A DNA stretch of 64,000 nucleotides from Desulfosalsimonas propionicica. GTDB lineage: Bacteria; Desulfobacterota; Desulfobacteria; Desulfobacterales; Desulfosalsimonadaceae. The notes below the pieces were generated by a model, which was not told the DNA's origin, made no database searches, and saw nothing but the letters and a program-made list of their open reading frames with translations. Shown here piece by piece: positions 1-9,416 of this stretch. The stretch's first letter is position 1. Each line of letters opens with the position of its first letter. Where the stretch lies: assembly GCF_013761005.1 (NCBI RefSeq), contig NZ_JACDUS010000002.1, positions 186,001 to 250,000 of the forward strand, given 5' to 3'. The position numbers and the translations under genes are program-made.

Positions 1-825
1 GCGCCGTATCTCGAACCCGGCCGCCTGGTTCCGGCCGTATCCCTGGACCCATCCGACCGGCCGGTATTTGATGAAGCCCTGGCGGTTATTGATGTCAGCC
101 CGAATGTGGCAGCCGTGTTTCTGCCGCCCGAAGCAGCCGGAAAAATCCGTCCCCCGGAGTCCGCCCCGGAACTTGAACGCATTGAAAAAAGCCGGCCGGC
201 CTATAAAGTTCTGCTGCAGCGTCCCGGGGCGCAGCCCCGCCTTGCCTGCCTGGATATTTCGCCACAGGCGCATAACCCGGGTGTGGATTTGTTCCAGGAC
301 GGCGCGCTTCTGGGAACATACGATTTTGAGGACCGCAAGGAATGCATGGCCAGCCTGGACCAGATCCTTTTTGCCCATATGTGGGAAAAGGGCAAATGGG
401 AGGCTTCCGACTTTCGGCACTATACGCTCAACTGGTTTGAGCGGGTCATGGATACGGGAAAGGGCGACATTGCCGTTAAAACCGATTTTTCCTATCTGCA
501 CACCCCGTCGCTGATCAAAAGCAATCCCGTGGATGTGATTTTTACATTGATTGTTGATGTATTTGACCGGCGGCTGCAGGACACCCACGGACCCATCCGG
601 CAGGCCCTGGACGGGATTTTCGCTCTGCCCGACCAGCAGGCCCGGCAAACCCGGTATTATGAAATGGCTGAAAAAATCGTGCTCCAGTCTCTCTCCCTGA
701 TAAAAGACGCACAGCTTGTTGATTTTACGGATTTTTCCGAAAAACAGACCGACAATTTCAAAAAAGCCACGTCTGCGGCCATCGGCAGGATTGCACAGAA
801 AATGGAGGCGGCCGCCCCGGCATAG
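1..825 (+). CDS. C-terminal part of an unrecognised protein (5' end outside window)
   Basis: The reading frame is open from base 1 and ends with TAG at 823-825, so the gene begins before the window; a Met codon at 106 is internal. The visible 274 residues look soluble, with no membrane segment, signal peptide or cysteine motif. The last third is rich in helix-forming and charged residues. I do not recognise the family and give no function. The gene is followed within 20 bases by an intergenic palindrome, so it is probably the last gene of its operon. Confidence 0.75.
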   Translation, partial: APYLEPGRLVPAVSLDPSDRPVFDEALAVIDVSPNVAAVFLPPEAAGKIRPPESAPELERIEKSRPAYKVLLQRPGAQPRLACLDISPQAHNPGVDLFQDGALLGTYDFEDRKECMASLDQILFAHMWEKGKWEASDFRHYTLNWFERVMDTGKGDIAVKTDFSYLHTPSLIKSNPVDVIFTLIVDVFDRRLQDTHGPIRQALDGIFALPDQQARQTRYYEMAEKIVLQSLSLIKDAQLVDFTDFSEKQTDNFKKATSAAIGRIAQKMEAAAPA

Positions 826-842
826 GCGCTTTTTTACTTGCT

Positions 843-992
843 GATGGCACCGTAAAAGTCCAATATCTGCGTTACGCGCGATTTCTGAAGAATTTCACGT
901 ACGAATAAGTACGCTGCATTCTTCGAAATCGCGCAAGCCTTGATCTTGAACTTTTTACGGCGCCATCTGAAAATCGACTTTTTACGAAGGCA
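843..992. repeat. Intergenic palindromic repeat, family 1, copy A
   Basis: The core at 843-967 is an imperfect inverted repeat of about 125 bases. It starts GATGGCACCGTAAAAG and ends CTTTTTACGGCGCCATC, with a central turn near ACGTACG. A 25-base tail (968-992) ends in TTTTTACGAAGGCATC, a third degenerate copy of the terminal motif in the same orientation as the right end. Related copies lie at 21658-21703 (half), 29032-29181, 54974-55124 and 63496-63617. It fills the gap between a plus-strand stop and the stop of the minus-strand gene at 993, so it could also act as a two-way terminator. Confidence 0.85.
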
Positions 993-1322
993 TCACTTGC
1001 TGATTTGCTCGATTTTAAAGATTTTGCCTTGATGGATGTGGAAGGCGAACAATTCGTTGTTGTTAAAACCGCTTTCGTCAATCCGGTAATACCAGATGGT
1101 AATGGTGGTCTTGACCACCTGGCGGGGACGCACCCGGATGTATTTTTCGACCTCTTCGGTGTAAAGGGGCTCACCAAAGCATTCAACAAGCTCCAGGATG
1201 GTGTCATGATCGGTCACCGCGCATCCGTAGCCCCGGACCAGAGGCCGGGCCTGTGCGGCCCCGACGGCCATGAGCACAAACAGGCAGGTCAGCACCACAG
1301 CGGTGAAATGTTTCAAAGGCAT
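993..1322 (-). CDS. Small secreted DUF2845-like protein
   Basis: This 109-residue protein begins with a signal peptide (hydrophobic residues about 7-22, then AQA-R). The mature part has the pattern of DUF2845 proteins: a short N-terminal segment, a V-x-C-F-G-E-P turn near residue 50, then a basic beta strand, a W-Y-Y-R strand and an L-x-F-x-I final strand (here ELFAFHIHQGKIFKIEQ). In that family these proteins are small periplasmic domains of unknown role, probably with a BamE-like fold. The TGA stop is formed by the end of the neighbouring palindromic repeat. Family assignment is from the motif pattern only. Confidence 0.6.
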   Translation of the reverse strand: MPLKHFTAVVLTCLFVLMAVGAAQARPLVRGYGCAVTDHDTILELVECFGEPLYTEEVEKYIRVRPRQVVKTTITIWYYRIDESGFNNNELFAFHIHQGKIFKIEQISK

Positions 1323-1402
1323 TTTGTCTTTTCCTGTTCATCGGGATTCTGCCCTGTTTTGTAGCATGACCCCCTGCCGGAAAAAAACCTTTTTTTGGCA
1401 TC

Positions 1403-2440
1403 TTACTGCAGTCCGTGGGCTTTCCATTGAACCCGGTCCGGCCGGTAGGCCAGCCAGAGCTCGGTGCCGGGCTGCCAGCCGCGGGCAGACAGGGTTTGGG
1501 CATCCAGGTAAAGGCAGAATTCACTACGGCCCGCAAAGACCAAGACCCGTATGAGGTCTGTGTGCTGTTCCAGGTCCAGGCAGACAATTCGGCCTTTTAA
1601 GGGGCGTTTCTTTGCACCTGCATCATCGGGTGATGCGTGCAGGGACATGTCATCCGGGTCCAGGATGGCGGCCGCCCCTGTGAGATCCCTTGGGGCGTTT
1701 TCTGCCATAAGAACCTGTCCATCTGCCAGGGTGCGCATTGCCCCGCCTCCGGAAGTATGCTCCCAGGGGCCAAAGACAATGGTTTTTTTTCCTTTTCCCA
1801 GAATTGTACCGGAAAACAGGTAAACCAGATCATAACAGATTCCCTGGAGCCACTGCATATCGTGGCTGGCAATAATCAGGCTGGTGCCCCACTGCAGGTG
1901 GGCTTCTGCGGCGGCTTCGCGCATGAGTTGTGCGCTTGCGGCGTCCACGCTGGTGGTGGGTTCGTCTAGCAGCAGCACTTCCGGCCGAAGCGCCAAACGC
2001 GCAGCCATTGCCACCCGCCGGGCCTCACCCCCGGACAGGGCATACCAGGGCCGGCCGGTAAATTTTTCCGGGTTCAGGCCCACCAGGGAGAGGGCATGGG
2101 CCACCCGTCCGGATTCATTGTCTGTGTTTTTGCGGATCCGAAGCCCGTAGGCCACGTTCTGGTAAACAGATCGTTTCAGCAGAAAGGACTGCTGGGGCAA
2201 AAGTGCCACTTTGTCCCGGATTCGGCCGTCATAGGGCCGGGCCCTGTGGCCCCTGAAATAAATGGCCCCCGCGGCCGGGGGCGCGATCAGACCCAGCAGG
2301 CTGAGCAATGTGGTTTTGCCGCTGCCGTTGGGCCCGCACAACCCTGTGACGCTGTTTTCGGCAATGCGCAAGCGGTCAATGGACAGCACCGGTGTGCCCT
2401 TATAATGGTGTTGGATGTTTTCCAGCTCGTATAAAGCCAT
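1403..2440 (-). CDS. tupC: Tungstate ABC transporter ATP-binding protein
   Basis: This is the cytoplasmic ATPase of a tungstate importer, 345 residues. Walker A is GPNGSGKTT at residues 36-44, the signature is LSGGE and Walker B is VLLLDEP. A C-terminal extension of about 70 residues resembles the TOBE-type anion-sensing domains of Mod/Tup ATPases. The frame stays open upstream into the permease gene, but the ATG at 2440 gives the normal N-terminus and lies 5 bases after the permease stop. The order on this strand is tupA-tupB-tupC, the usual operon. Tungsten supply would serve tungsten or molybdenum pterin enzymes such as aldehyde:ferredoxin oxidoreductase or formate dehydrogenase, neither of which is in the window. 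Confidence 0.85.
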   Translation of the reverse strand: MALYELENIQHHYKGTPVLSIDRLRIAENSVTGLCGPNGSGKTTLLSLLGLIAPPAAGAIYFRGHRARPYDGRIRDKVALLPQQSFLLKRSVYQNVAYGLRIRKNTDNESGRVAHALSLVGLNPEKFTGRPWYALSGGEARRVAMAARLALRPEVLLLDEPTTSVDAASAQLMREAAAEAHLQWGTSLIIASHDMQWLQGICYDLVYLFSGTILGKGKKTIVFGPWEHTSGGGAMRTLADGQVLMAENAPRDLTGAAAILDPDDMSLHASPDDAGAKKRPLKGRIVCLDLEQHTDLIRVLVFAGRSEFCLYLDAQTLSARGWQPGTELWLAYRPDRVQWKAHGLQ

Positions 2441-2445
2441 GGTTT

Positions 2446-3132
2446 TTACTTTCTGCGCAGAAATGAGACCCCGGCATTGACCCCGAATGCGATGGCCAGC
2501 AGCACCAGACCCAGGGCAATACCTGTGGCAAATTGGCCTTTTCCGGTTTCCAGGGCAATGGCTGTGGTGATGGTCCGGGTATGCCACTTGATGTTGCCGC
2601 CCACCATCATGGAAATGCCCACCTCGGTCATGACGCGGCCGTAGGCGGTCAGCGCCGCGGCCAGAATGGCATGACGGGCTTCCCAAAGCGTGCCGGTCAG
2701 CAGGTGACGCCGGCCCGCGCCCAGGGAAAGCAGGGTGGTGCGCAGGCCGGCATCCGTATTTTCAATGGCCGTGGCTGTCAGGGCGATGACAATGGGCAGG
2801 GCCAGTATGGTCTGGCCCATGGCAATGCCGGGCAGGGTAAACAGCAGACCCATTTCTCCCAGGGGCCCCTGCCGGGAGACAAACGCGTACACCAGCAGCC
2901 CGATAAAAACCGTGGGAAGAGACAGCAGGGTATCGACCACAAGGCGCACCTGGCGTTTGCCGGCAAAATCCGCGTGACCCAGGGCAAATCCAAGCGGGAT
3001 GCCCATTGCCAGGCTGGCGGCCATGGCATAGGACGACACCGTGAGGGTGGCGGCCACGGCCGAAAAGGTTTCCGGATCACCGGAGAAAAGCAGGTCAAGG
3101 GCCTGGGCCGTTCCCTGGAGGATAAAATCCAA
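2446..3132 (-). CDS. tupB: Tungstate ABC transporter permease
   Basis: This is a 228-residue inner-membrane permease with about five or six hydrophobic segments. It carries a binding-protein-dependent transport signature around residues 130-160 (a LLSLGAGRRHLLTGTLWEAR loop that contacts the ATPase). Length and sequence style match TupB/WtpB-type permeases. It starts 3 bases after the tupA stop and ends 5 bases before the tupC start, so the three genes are one transcription unit. Tungstate rather than molybdate is inferred from the binding protein. Confidence 0.87.
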   Translation of the reverse strand: MDFILQGTAQALDLLFSGDPETFSAVAATLTVSSYAMAASLAMGIPLGFALGHADFAGKRQVRLVVDTLLSLPTVFIGLLVYAFVSRQGPLGEMGLLFTLPGIAMGQTILALPIVIALTATAIENTDAGLRTTLLSLGAGRRHLLTGTLWEARHAILAAALTAYGRVMTEVGISMMVGGNIKWHTRTITTAIALETGKGQFATGIALGLVLLAIAFGVNAGVSFLRRK

Positions 3133-3135
3133 TTT

Positions 3136-3975
3136 TTATTGATCCGCGTTGGGAATAAACAGCTTTTTGTCCAGAAGTCTGAATCCGTCAATGAGCTGCT
3201 GCGCATGTTGGCCGGCTATCCACCCGGAAAAGGCCCGGGCCTTTTCCGCTCTGACATCCGGGCAGTTCTCCGGGCTGACCTGGATGACGCTGTATTGGTT
3301 GCGCAGCATGTCCCCGCCTTCGACCACAATGATCAGCGGCGGATTGCCGCCCTTGTCATGGGCATACTTGATGTAGGTGCCCCTGTCGGTAAGGATGTAT
3401 CCGGACTGTTCTGCGGCGATGTTGATGCTCGGCAGCATGCCCTGGCCGGTCTGGATATACCAGGACTCTCTGTCCGGCGGAGTCAGCCCGGCAGCCTGCC
3501 AAAGCGCAATTTCCTTTTTATGCGTTCCCGAATCATCACCCCGGCTCACAAACCGGGACCCCGAGGCCCGAATGGCATTCAGGGCCGCCTTTGTGGTCTT
3601 TCCCCGGATGTCTGCCGGATCTGATTTTGGTCCGATTACCACAAAGTCATTGTACATGATTGGCTGCCGGTTGATTCCATAGCCGTCAGCCACGTATTGT
3701 TTTTCCGCATCCGGGGCGTGCACCAGCAGGACGTCCACGTCGCATCTTTTGCCCAGTTCCAGGGCCTTGCCCGTGCCTGTTGCGGTCCATTTGATTTCAA
3801 TGCCCGTGGCCTCTGTAAAATGCGGGGCCAGATAGTCAAGCAGGCCTGTGTTGTCGGTGCTGGTGGTGGTGGCCATGAGCAGTTCCGGGCTTGCAGTCCA
3901 GCCTGGCCTGCACATGAGCATCAATATGCAGGCCCCGAGAAAAACAGCTTTGCATGCAGTAAATTGAATTTTCAT
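3136..3975 (-). CDS. tupA: Tungstate-binding periplasmic protein
   Basis: This 279-residue substrate-binding protein has a signal peptide of about 27 residues. The ATTTSTDNTGLLDYL segment at residues 35-49 is the anion-binding N-terminus typical of TupA. Later segments (VSRGDDSGTHKKE, YILTDRGTY) also match the family. I chose the ATG at 3975 because an AAAGGAG ribosome site sits just upstream; a start 30 bases further up lacks one. It is the first gene of tupABC, with a 259-base divergent gap upstream. Confidence 0.88.
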   Translation of the reverse strand: MKIQFTACKAVFLGACILMLMCRPGWTASPELLMATTTSTDNTGLLDYLAPHFTEATGIEIKWTATGTGKALELGKRCDVDVLLVHAPDAEKQYVADGYGINRQPIMYNDFVVIGPKSDPADIRGKTTKAALNAIRASGSRFVSRGDDSGTHKKEIALWQAAGLTPPDRESWYIQTGQGMLPSINIAAEQSGYILTDRGTYIKYAHDKGGNPPLIIVVEGGDMLRNQYSVIQVSPENCPDVRAEKARAFSGWIAGQHAQQLIDGFRLLDKKLFIPNADQ

Positions 3976-4234
3976 TGGCACTCCTTTGTATGAACGGTTT
4001 TTCATGTTAGTGGATTTCAGCGAATGGTGGTCAAATAAGCAAAAAAGTACAACTTAAGGTTAATTATTGTCAATATTTTTTATAAATGGGTTGTTTTCCG
4101 AGTTTAAATTACTAAAAATAACGTAAAATAACAGTTTTAAATTTTAGAACTTGTTTATTTTTGTCTGCAAGGGCAGAATCATGCATACACTAGAAGCAAA
4201 TTGCCAAAATTGATCTGTTTTGTAAGGAGAATGA
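3976..4234. promoter_or_regulatory. AT-rich divergent region between tupA and the Bax-like gene
   Basis: This 259-base gap between two divergent starts is clearly more AT-rich than its surroundings (about 4030-4160) and must hold both promoters. For the plus-strand gene, TTGTCT at 4161 and TACACT at 4186 are a weak -35/-10 pair with a 19-base spacer. I found no convincing ModE-like palindrome for the tup operon. Confidence 0.4.
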
Positions 4235-5170
4235 ATGGACAGAAAAATGAAATTGCTTTTCATCCTGACGCTTGTGATGAGTTTGGCCGCCAGCGGTTTT
4301 TTACAGGCATGTCAGCGAAAGCCAGAGGATGGGGACCTCAGGCCCGAAGAAGTCATCGGACAGGTTTCGCTGCCGGATTTAGACAAGGCGGGTGAAAACG
4401 GAGCAGACCAGAATCATAAAGAAACAAGTGCCCGACAAACGCGCAAAGCCCCGATTCGGGCTGCATCCATACCCGATGATGTGGATACCCAGTTGCCGGA
4501 TTTCACCAAATATAAGGATGTGGAAGAAAAGAAAAAGGCTTTTTTTGACTTTCTGCGTCCCATTGTCCGGAAGGAAAACCATGAGGTACTCAAGCAGCGG
4601 GCGTATATCCTTCTAAAATGGCAGCGTTTTGCCAGGGGCCAGGAATTGTCGGAAAAGGAAATTCAACGTTTAAATGCCCTTGCAGAAAAATATCGCGTGA
4701 ATGCCGCATATGATCAGGGAGAAGTGTTTTTCAGGAACATGCTCATTCACGTGGATAAAATTCCGGCATCCCTTGCATTGATCCAGGCGGCAAAGGAATC
4801 CGGGTGGGGGACTTCCTATTTTGCCCGGGAGGGCAACAACCTGTTTGGGCACTGGTGTTTTAAAAAGGGATGCGGTATCATTCCCAGACAGCGCCCTGAG
4901 GGGGCCTCCTATGAGGTCCGGACCTTTGACGATGTGGCCGCTTCGGTTCGCGCCTATATCCGCAATCTCAACTCCCATCCGGCATACAGAAAAGTCCGTA
5001 TGGAGCGCTACCGGATGCGCCTTGCCGGAAAACAGCCGGATGCGCATTTAATGGCGGGCGGACTTGAGCATTATTCCGGAATCGGTATGAAATATGTGGA
5101 GACGGTCCGGGAGATGATCCAGGGCAATGAGAAATTCATGGGTATCCATGAGCCGGCTGCCCGATCCTAG
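4235..5170 (+). CDS. Bax-like lipoprotein with glucosaminidase domain
   Basis: This 311-residue protein has a lipoprotein signal ending in the lipobox L-Q-A-C (about residues 24-27), so it is probably membrane-anchored in the periplasm. The C-terminal half matches the Bax/mannosyl-glycoprotein endo-beta-N-acetylglucosaminidase family. Glu188 in the AKESGWGTS motif is the expected catalytic acid, followed by GNNLFGHWC and a repeated tyrosine-rich segment near the end (Y-S-G-I-G-M-K-Y). Such domains cleave peptidoglycan glycan strands. The AAGGAG site at 4224 supports the ATG at 4235. The region between lipobox and catalytic domain (30-90) looks disordered. Confidence 0.82.
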   Translation: MDRKMKLLFILTLVMSLAASGFLQACQRKPEDGDLRPEEVIGQVSLPDLDKAGENGADQNHKETSARQTRKAPIRAASIPDDVDTQLPDFTKYKDVEEKKKAFFDFLRPIVRKENHEVLKQRAYILLKWQRFARGQELSEKEIQRLNALAEKYRVNAAYDQGEVFFRNMLIHVDKIPASLALIQAAKESGWGTSYFAREGNNLFGHWCFKKGCGIIPRQRPEGASYEVRTFDDVAASVRAYIRNLNSHPAYRKVRMERYRMRLAGKQPDAHLMAGGLEHYSGIGMKYVETVREMIQGNEKFMGIHEPAARS

Positions 5171-5241
5171 GTGCCGGATTTTTTATCCACACCGTGTATA
5201 TTTAAGTGAAAGTAGAAGCAATCAATGCAAGGGGAATCGGT

Positions 5242-6105
5242 ATGAGAAGGCCAGTTGAATTTTTAAGCTGCTTGTTCGCGGGCATTTTTTTGATTCTGTT
5301 TATTGCCGGCACTTCAGGGGCGGGTGAGAAAACCGTCAGAATTGGTTATGCCCAATGGTCCTGTGCAACAGCGGCGTCCAACGTGGTTAAGGCCGTGCTG
5401 GAAGAAAAAATGGGCTATGACTGCCAGCTCGTACCAATGGATGCCGAGGCCTTGTGGCTTTCAACGGCCAGCAAGGATATCGACGGATTCGTGTGTGCCT
5501 GGCTGCCCGGTCTTCATCAGTATTTTTACGCAAAAGCAGGGGATCATGTCGTTGATCTGGGCCCGAACCTGGAAGGAACCAAAGTGGGGCTTGTGGTGCC
5601 TGAATACGTACCTCTTGATTCCATTGAAGCGCTTGGTGCGCATGCAGGTAAATTTGACAATCAGATCATCGGAATTGATCCGGGCGCGGGCATCATGCGC
5701 TTTGCCAAAGAAGCCATCAAAGACTATCAAATCGCCAACATGACGTTGGTACCCGGAAGCGGTGCCGCCATGACCAAGGTTTTGCGCCAAAAAATCAAAA
5801 ACCGCCAGTGGGTGGTTGTCACCGGCTGGACGCCGCACTGGAAATTTGCCAGGTGGGATCTCAAGTATTTAAAGGATCCCAAAGGGGTTTTCGGAGGGTC
5901 TGAATCCATCCACACAGTGGTGAGAAAAGACCTTGAAAAAGAAAAGCCGGATCTTTACCGGTTTCTGGATCATTTCAGCTGGCAGCCAGATGATATTCAT
6001 CAGGTGATGGACATGATTCAAAAATCCGGCAGGCCGTATCAAAGCGCTGTGAGATGGATCAAACAGAATCCGGACAAGGTTGAATCCTGGCTTTCCGGGC
6101 CGTAA
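5242..6105 (+). CDS. Glycine-betaine-type ABC substrate-binding protein (OpuAC family), orphan
   Basis: This is a 287-residue secreted binding protein. After the signal peptide, the G-Y-A-Q-W-S-C-A-T-A-A-S-N segment and the W-L-P-G-L-H loop match the OpuAC/ProX family, which binds glycine betaine, choline or related trimethylammonium compounds through aromatic residues. The frame opens earlier at a GTG (5206), but the ATG at 5242 has an AAGGGGAA ribosome site 6 bases upstream. No permease or ATPase gene is adjacent, so it either works with a distant transporter or is a sensor or scavenging protein. Two MttB-family genes lie 5 kb downstream. Confidence 0.83.
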   Translation: MRRPVEFLSCLFAGIFLILFIAGTSGAGEKTVRIGYAQWSCATAASNVVKAVLEEKMGYDCQLVPMDAEALWLSTASKDIDGFVCAWLPGLHQYFYAKAGDHVVDLGPNLEGTKVGLVVPEYVPLDSIEALGAHAGKFDNQIIGIDPGAGIMRFAKEAIKDYQIANMTLVPGSGAAMTKVLRQKIKNRQWVVVTGWTPHWKFARWDLKYLKDPKGVFGGSESIHTVVRKDLEKEKPDLYRFLDHFSWQPDDIHQVMDMIQKSGRPYQSAVRWIKQNPDKVESWLSGP

Positions 6106-6161
6106 TGCAGCCAGATCGGGTGTCCCGGCGGCAAGCTGAAAAAGCAGGAAAACGCCGCTTA

Positions 6162-7262
6162 TTACTGCATGGGCTTTTCTTCCGGGATCACCCAGGAGTG
6201 CGAATACCAGAACCATTCCGAGCCGTCTTTTGACGGTGCGGTAAGCGTGTAAAGCGTTCTTCTGGACGTGAGCGTATCATCGGCGCGAACTTTGACCACG
6301 AGTTCATTGTTCTTTTCTGATATTTCCATTTTGCAGCTTTTGTCACCGCTTACAAAGCACTGGAGTCCATCCGGGTTTATTTTGTTTTTCCGGATATGGA
6401 GTTTCAAGTCCGGGGGGTTGTTTTTCCGGGTTACCAAGGGGGTTTCAGGAAAAGCTTTTGTTACTTCCAGGGCGTTCATCCCGATTTTTTCTTCAAAACT
6501 TTCCATTTTCGCGTAATTGACATTCATGGGAAAACGCGGCAGGCCAAACCTGTCTCCGCTCCTGTGGATGACCCCGGATTTCTGGGCTGCCCCGGCCCTG
6601 TAATCATATTTTTTCAAGACATCCGTCATTTCCGGTACATATTCGCCTGAAGGATAGGCATAGAGTTTGGGTGCATGGCCCAAATGCTGTCTGAATTGTT
6701 TGTGTGATTTTGTCAGGTCTGCTTCAAATGCGTCTGCAATTTCCTTTTGTGGCTTGTTTAAAAAATACGCGTGGCCGTGGGAGTGATTGCCGATTTCAAA
6801 TCCTTTTTTTTGAAGTTGTTGAATCTGATCCCAGGACAGATAATTGTCACCGCCCACGTAGGCGGTTGCAATAAAAATGGTTGCCGGATATCCGTATTTT
6901 TCCAGAAGGGGCCGGGCGTTGTTCCATACTGACCGATACCCGTCGTCTATGGTGATAACCGCGGTTTTTTCAGAAATCCCCTTTTCTGAATAAAGCCCGT
7001 CCAGGGCCCGGCCAAGGGTTAAAACCGTGTAATTATGTTTGTCCAGATAATCCAGATGGTTTTTAAACTGGTCCACGGAAACACTGGTGGACGGGTACTC
7101 ATCCTCCATGCCGAAATGATGATAGATAAAGGACCGGATTTGTTTTTGTTCCGGTCCGGGGACAGAGGACCGGTCAGGGGCCGGCGCACCCGTAAACCCG
7201 GCTGCGGCCGGTATAAGAAAAAACAGGGCTGCCATAGTATAAAAAAACGTTTTGTGAAGCAT
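6162..7262 (-). CDS. Secreted polysaccharide deacetylase
   Basis: This 366-residue protein has a signal peptide (about 1-22) and a NodB-homology domain (about 45-260). The metal and catalytic motifs are visible: TIDDGY at 104-109 with the catalytic base and metal Asp pair, and NHSHGH at 159-164 with metal-binding histidines. A C-terminal segment of about 100 residues looks like a beta-sandwich of the kind found on PgaB-like or pilus-associated deacetylases. It would remove N-acetyl groups from a polysaccharide in the periplasm or at the surface. It starts 12 bases after the tex stop, so it may be co-transcribed with tex. Confidence 0.85.
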   Translation of the reverse strand: MLHKTFFYTMAALFFLIPAAAGFTGAPAPDRSSVPGPEQKQIRSFIYHHFGMEDEYPSTSVSVDQFKNHLDYLDKHNYTVLTLGRALDGLYSEKGISEKTAVITIDDGYRSVWNNARPLLEKYGYPATIFIATAYVGGDNYLSWDQIQQLQKKGFEIGNHSHGHAYFLNKPQKEIADAFEADLTKSHKQFRQHLGHAPKLYAYPSGEYVPEMTDVLKKYDYRAGAAQKSGVIHRSGDRFGLPRFPMNVNYAKMESFEEKIGMNALEVTKAFPETPLVTRKNNPPDLKLHIRKNKINPDGLQCFVSGDKSCKMEISEKNNELVVKVRADDTLTSRRTLYTLTAPSKDGSEWFWYSHSWVIPEEKPMQ

Positions 7263-7274
7263 AAACTCCTTTGT

Positions 7275-9416
7275 TTAGGTCTGCTTGTTTTTCATGGAAA
7301 GGGCAATGCGTTTTCGTTCCAGGTCCACGGACAGGACCGTGACCCGGACCTTCTGGCCGACCTTGACAATGTCTGCGGGGTTTTTGACAAACCGGTCGGC
7401 CATCTGGCTGATGTGCACCAGGCCGTCCTGGTGCACCCCGATATCCACAAATGCGCCAAAAGCCGTAATATTGGTCGCAATACCGGGCAGACACATCCCT
7501 TCTTCCAGATCCTCAATTTTTTCAATCCCTTCGGCAAAACCGAATTCTTCGAATTTTTCCCGGATATCCCGCCCTGGCTTGGCCAATTCGGCCATGATGT
7601 CTTTTAATGTGGGCATGCCCACGGTATCGGTGACATAGTGCGAAAGATTGATGTTGTCACACAGTTCCGGCTTACGGATCAGTTCCGCCACGGTTGTGCC
7701 CAGATCCCCGGCCATGGCATCGACCACGGGATAGCTTTCCGGATGCACGGCTGTGGCGTCCAGGGGGTTTTGGGCCTGGGCAATCCGCAGAAAACCCGCG
7801 CATTGTTCAAATGCCTTTGGGCCCAGTTGGGGGACTTTTTTCAGTTCCCGGCGGTCCCGGAACGGTCCGTTTTCATCCCGGTATGCCACAAGGTTTTGGG
7901 CAACGCGGGAGCTGAGTCCGGAGACATAGGTCAGCAGCTCGGCACTTGCACGGTTGACATCAACGCCCACGGCATTGACGCAGCTGGTGACAACATCATC
8001 CAGGCTTTTTTTCAGTGCCCGCTGATCCACGTCATGCTGGTACTGGCCCACGCCGATGGACTTGGGGTCGATCTTGACCAGTTCCGCAAGCGGATCCATC
8101 AGCCGCCTGGCAATGGAGACCGCACCGCGCACGGTCAGATCCAGGTCCGGAAATTCCCTGCGGGCAGCCTCTGAGGCGGAGTAAATCGATGCTCCGGATT
8201 CGTTTACCATTACCACGGTTACCGACCGGTCCAAATCCATGCTTTTCACAAACGATTCGGTTTCCCTTCCGGCTGTGCCGTTTCCCACGGCCACGGCCTG
8301 GATGCCATATTTTTGACAAATCTGCCTGAGCTTTTCACCATCGCGTTTTTCAGCATTTTTTCCGGTGTGGGGATATATGGTGTCATGGTGCAAGAGTTTG
8401 CCCTGGCGGTCAAGACACACCACCTTGCATCCGGTGCGGAATCCCGGATCAATGCCCATGATTCGCTTTGCCCCCAGGGGCGGGGCCATGAGCACCTGGC
8501 GCAGGTTGTCGGCAAAAACGGCTATGGCCTGCTCATCGGCGCGCTGCTTGGCGCGAATGCGGGTTTCGGTTTCCATGGCATTGGACAAAAGCCTCTTGTA
8601 GCTGTCTGCCGCAGCCCGGCGGACCTGCTCGGAATCCATGCCCCGACCCGTGACAAAAAGCTTTTCAAGAATGCCCAGGGCTTCATCTGTGTCCGGCAGC
8701 ATGCGCATGGACAGCACATCCTGCTCTTCGCCCCTGCGTATGGCCAGCATCCGGTGGGAGGGAACGGCTGCCGCATTTTCCTGCCAGTCAAAATAATCCC
8801 GGAACTTGGCACCGGTTTCCTCCATGCCCGGGACAACACGACTTTTGATAATGGCTTTTTTAAAAAACAGATCCCGCAGGGCTGTGCGCGCGTTTTCGTT
8901 TTCACTGATGCGTTCGGCAATAATGTCTCTTGCCCCGGCCAGAGCCATTTCGGCGGATGCCACTTCTTTTTCCGGATCAACGAAATTTTCGGCTGCAGCC
9001 TGCACATCCAGGCCGTTTTGTGCAAATATGTCCATGGCCAGGGGCTCAAGTCCCTTTTCCCGGGCCATGACCCCCCGGGTCCGGCGCTTGGGTTTATAGG
9101 GAAGATAGATATCTTCCACTTCGGTCAGGCTCTGTGCGGCCTCAACTTTGGCCCGGAGGTTATCCGTGAGGTGACCGTGTTTCTCCAGGGAGTTTAAGAC
9201 GGCATCCTTTCGTGCGGCAAGTTCGCCCAGCTGATGCGTGCGGTCGCGAATCGCGGCTACCGCCACCTCATCCAGGCTGCCGGTGGCCTCTTTCCGGTAT
9301 CTGGCAATAAAAGGGATGGTGGCTCCCTGACCGAGCAGACCGGTCACTGCGGAAACCTGGGCAGCGGTAATGTTTAGTTCATGGGCAATTGTAGGGGCAA
9401 ATGTATTGTTCTGCAT
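7275..9416 (-). CDS. tex: Tex family transcription accessory / RNA-binding protein
   Basis: This is full length at 713 residues. It shows the Tex layout: an N-terminal helical domain, a YqgF/RNase-H-like domain in the middle (residues about 320-460, IDPGFRTGCKVVCLD), a helix-hairpin-helix region (ELLTYVSGLSSRVAQNLVAYR), and an S1 RNA-binding domain at the C-terminus (about 640-710, ending LERKRIALSMK). Tex is a conserved cytoplasmic nucleic-acid-binding protein related to eukaryotic Spt6. Nothing suggests that this copy is unusual. Confidence 0.95.
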   Translation of the reverse strand: MQNNTFAPTIAHELNITAAQVSAVTGLLGQGATIPFIARYRKEATGSLDEVAVAAIRDRTHQLGELAARKDAVLNSLEKHGHLTDNLRAKVEAAQSLTEVEDIYLPYKPKRRTRGVMAREKGLEPLAMDIFAQNGLDVQAAAENFVDPEKEVASAEMALAGARDIIAERISENENARTALRDLFFKKAIIKSRVVPGMEETGAKFRDYFDWQENAAAVPSHRMLAIRRGEEQDVLSMRMLPDTDEALGILEKLFVTGRGMDSEQVRRAAADSYKRLLSNAMETETRIRAKQRADEQAIAVFADNLRQVLMAPPLGAKRIMGIDPGFRTGCKVVCLDRQGKLLHHDTIYPHTGKNAEKRDGEKLRQICQKYGIQAVAVGNGTAGRETESFVKSMDLDRSVTVVMVNESGASIYSASEAARREFPDLDLTVRGAVSIARRLMDPLAELVKIDPKSIGVGQYQHDVDQRALKKSLDDVVTSCVNAVGVDVNRASAELLTYVSGLSSRVAQNLVAYRDENGPFRDRRELKKVPQLGPKAFEQCAGFLRIAQAQNPLDATAVHPESYPVVDAMAGDLGTTVAELIRKPELCDNINLSHYVTDTVGMPTLKDIMAELAKPGRDIREKFEEFGFAEGIEKIEDLEEGMCLPGIATNITAFGAFVDIGVHQDGLVHISQMADRFVKNPADIVKVGQKVRVTVLSVDLERKRIALSMKNKQT

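Noticed and set aside
2533-3624. Long plus-strand open frame of 363 codons across tupB and tupA
   Set aside because: It is the antisense shadow of two clear transport genes, is rich in G, Q and R and has no family motif.
8313-9197. Plus-strand frame of 294 codons opposite tex
   Set aside because: Tex is full length and conserved on the minus strand.
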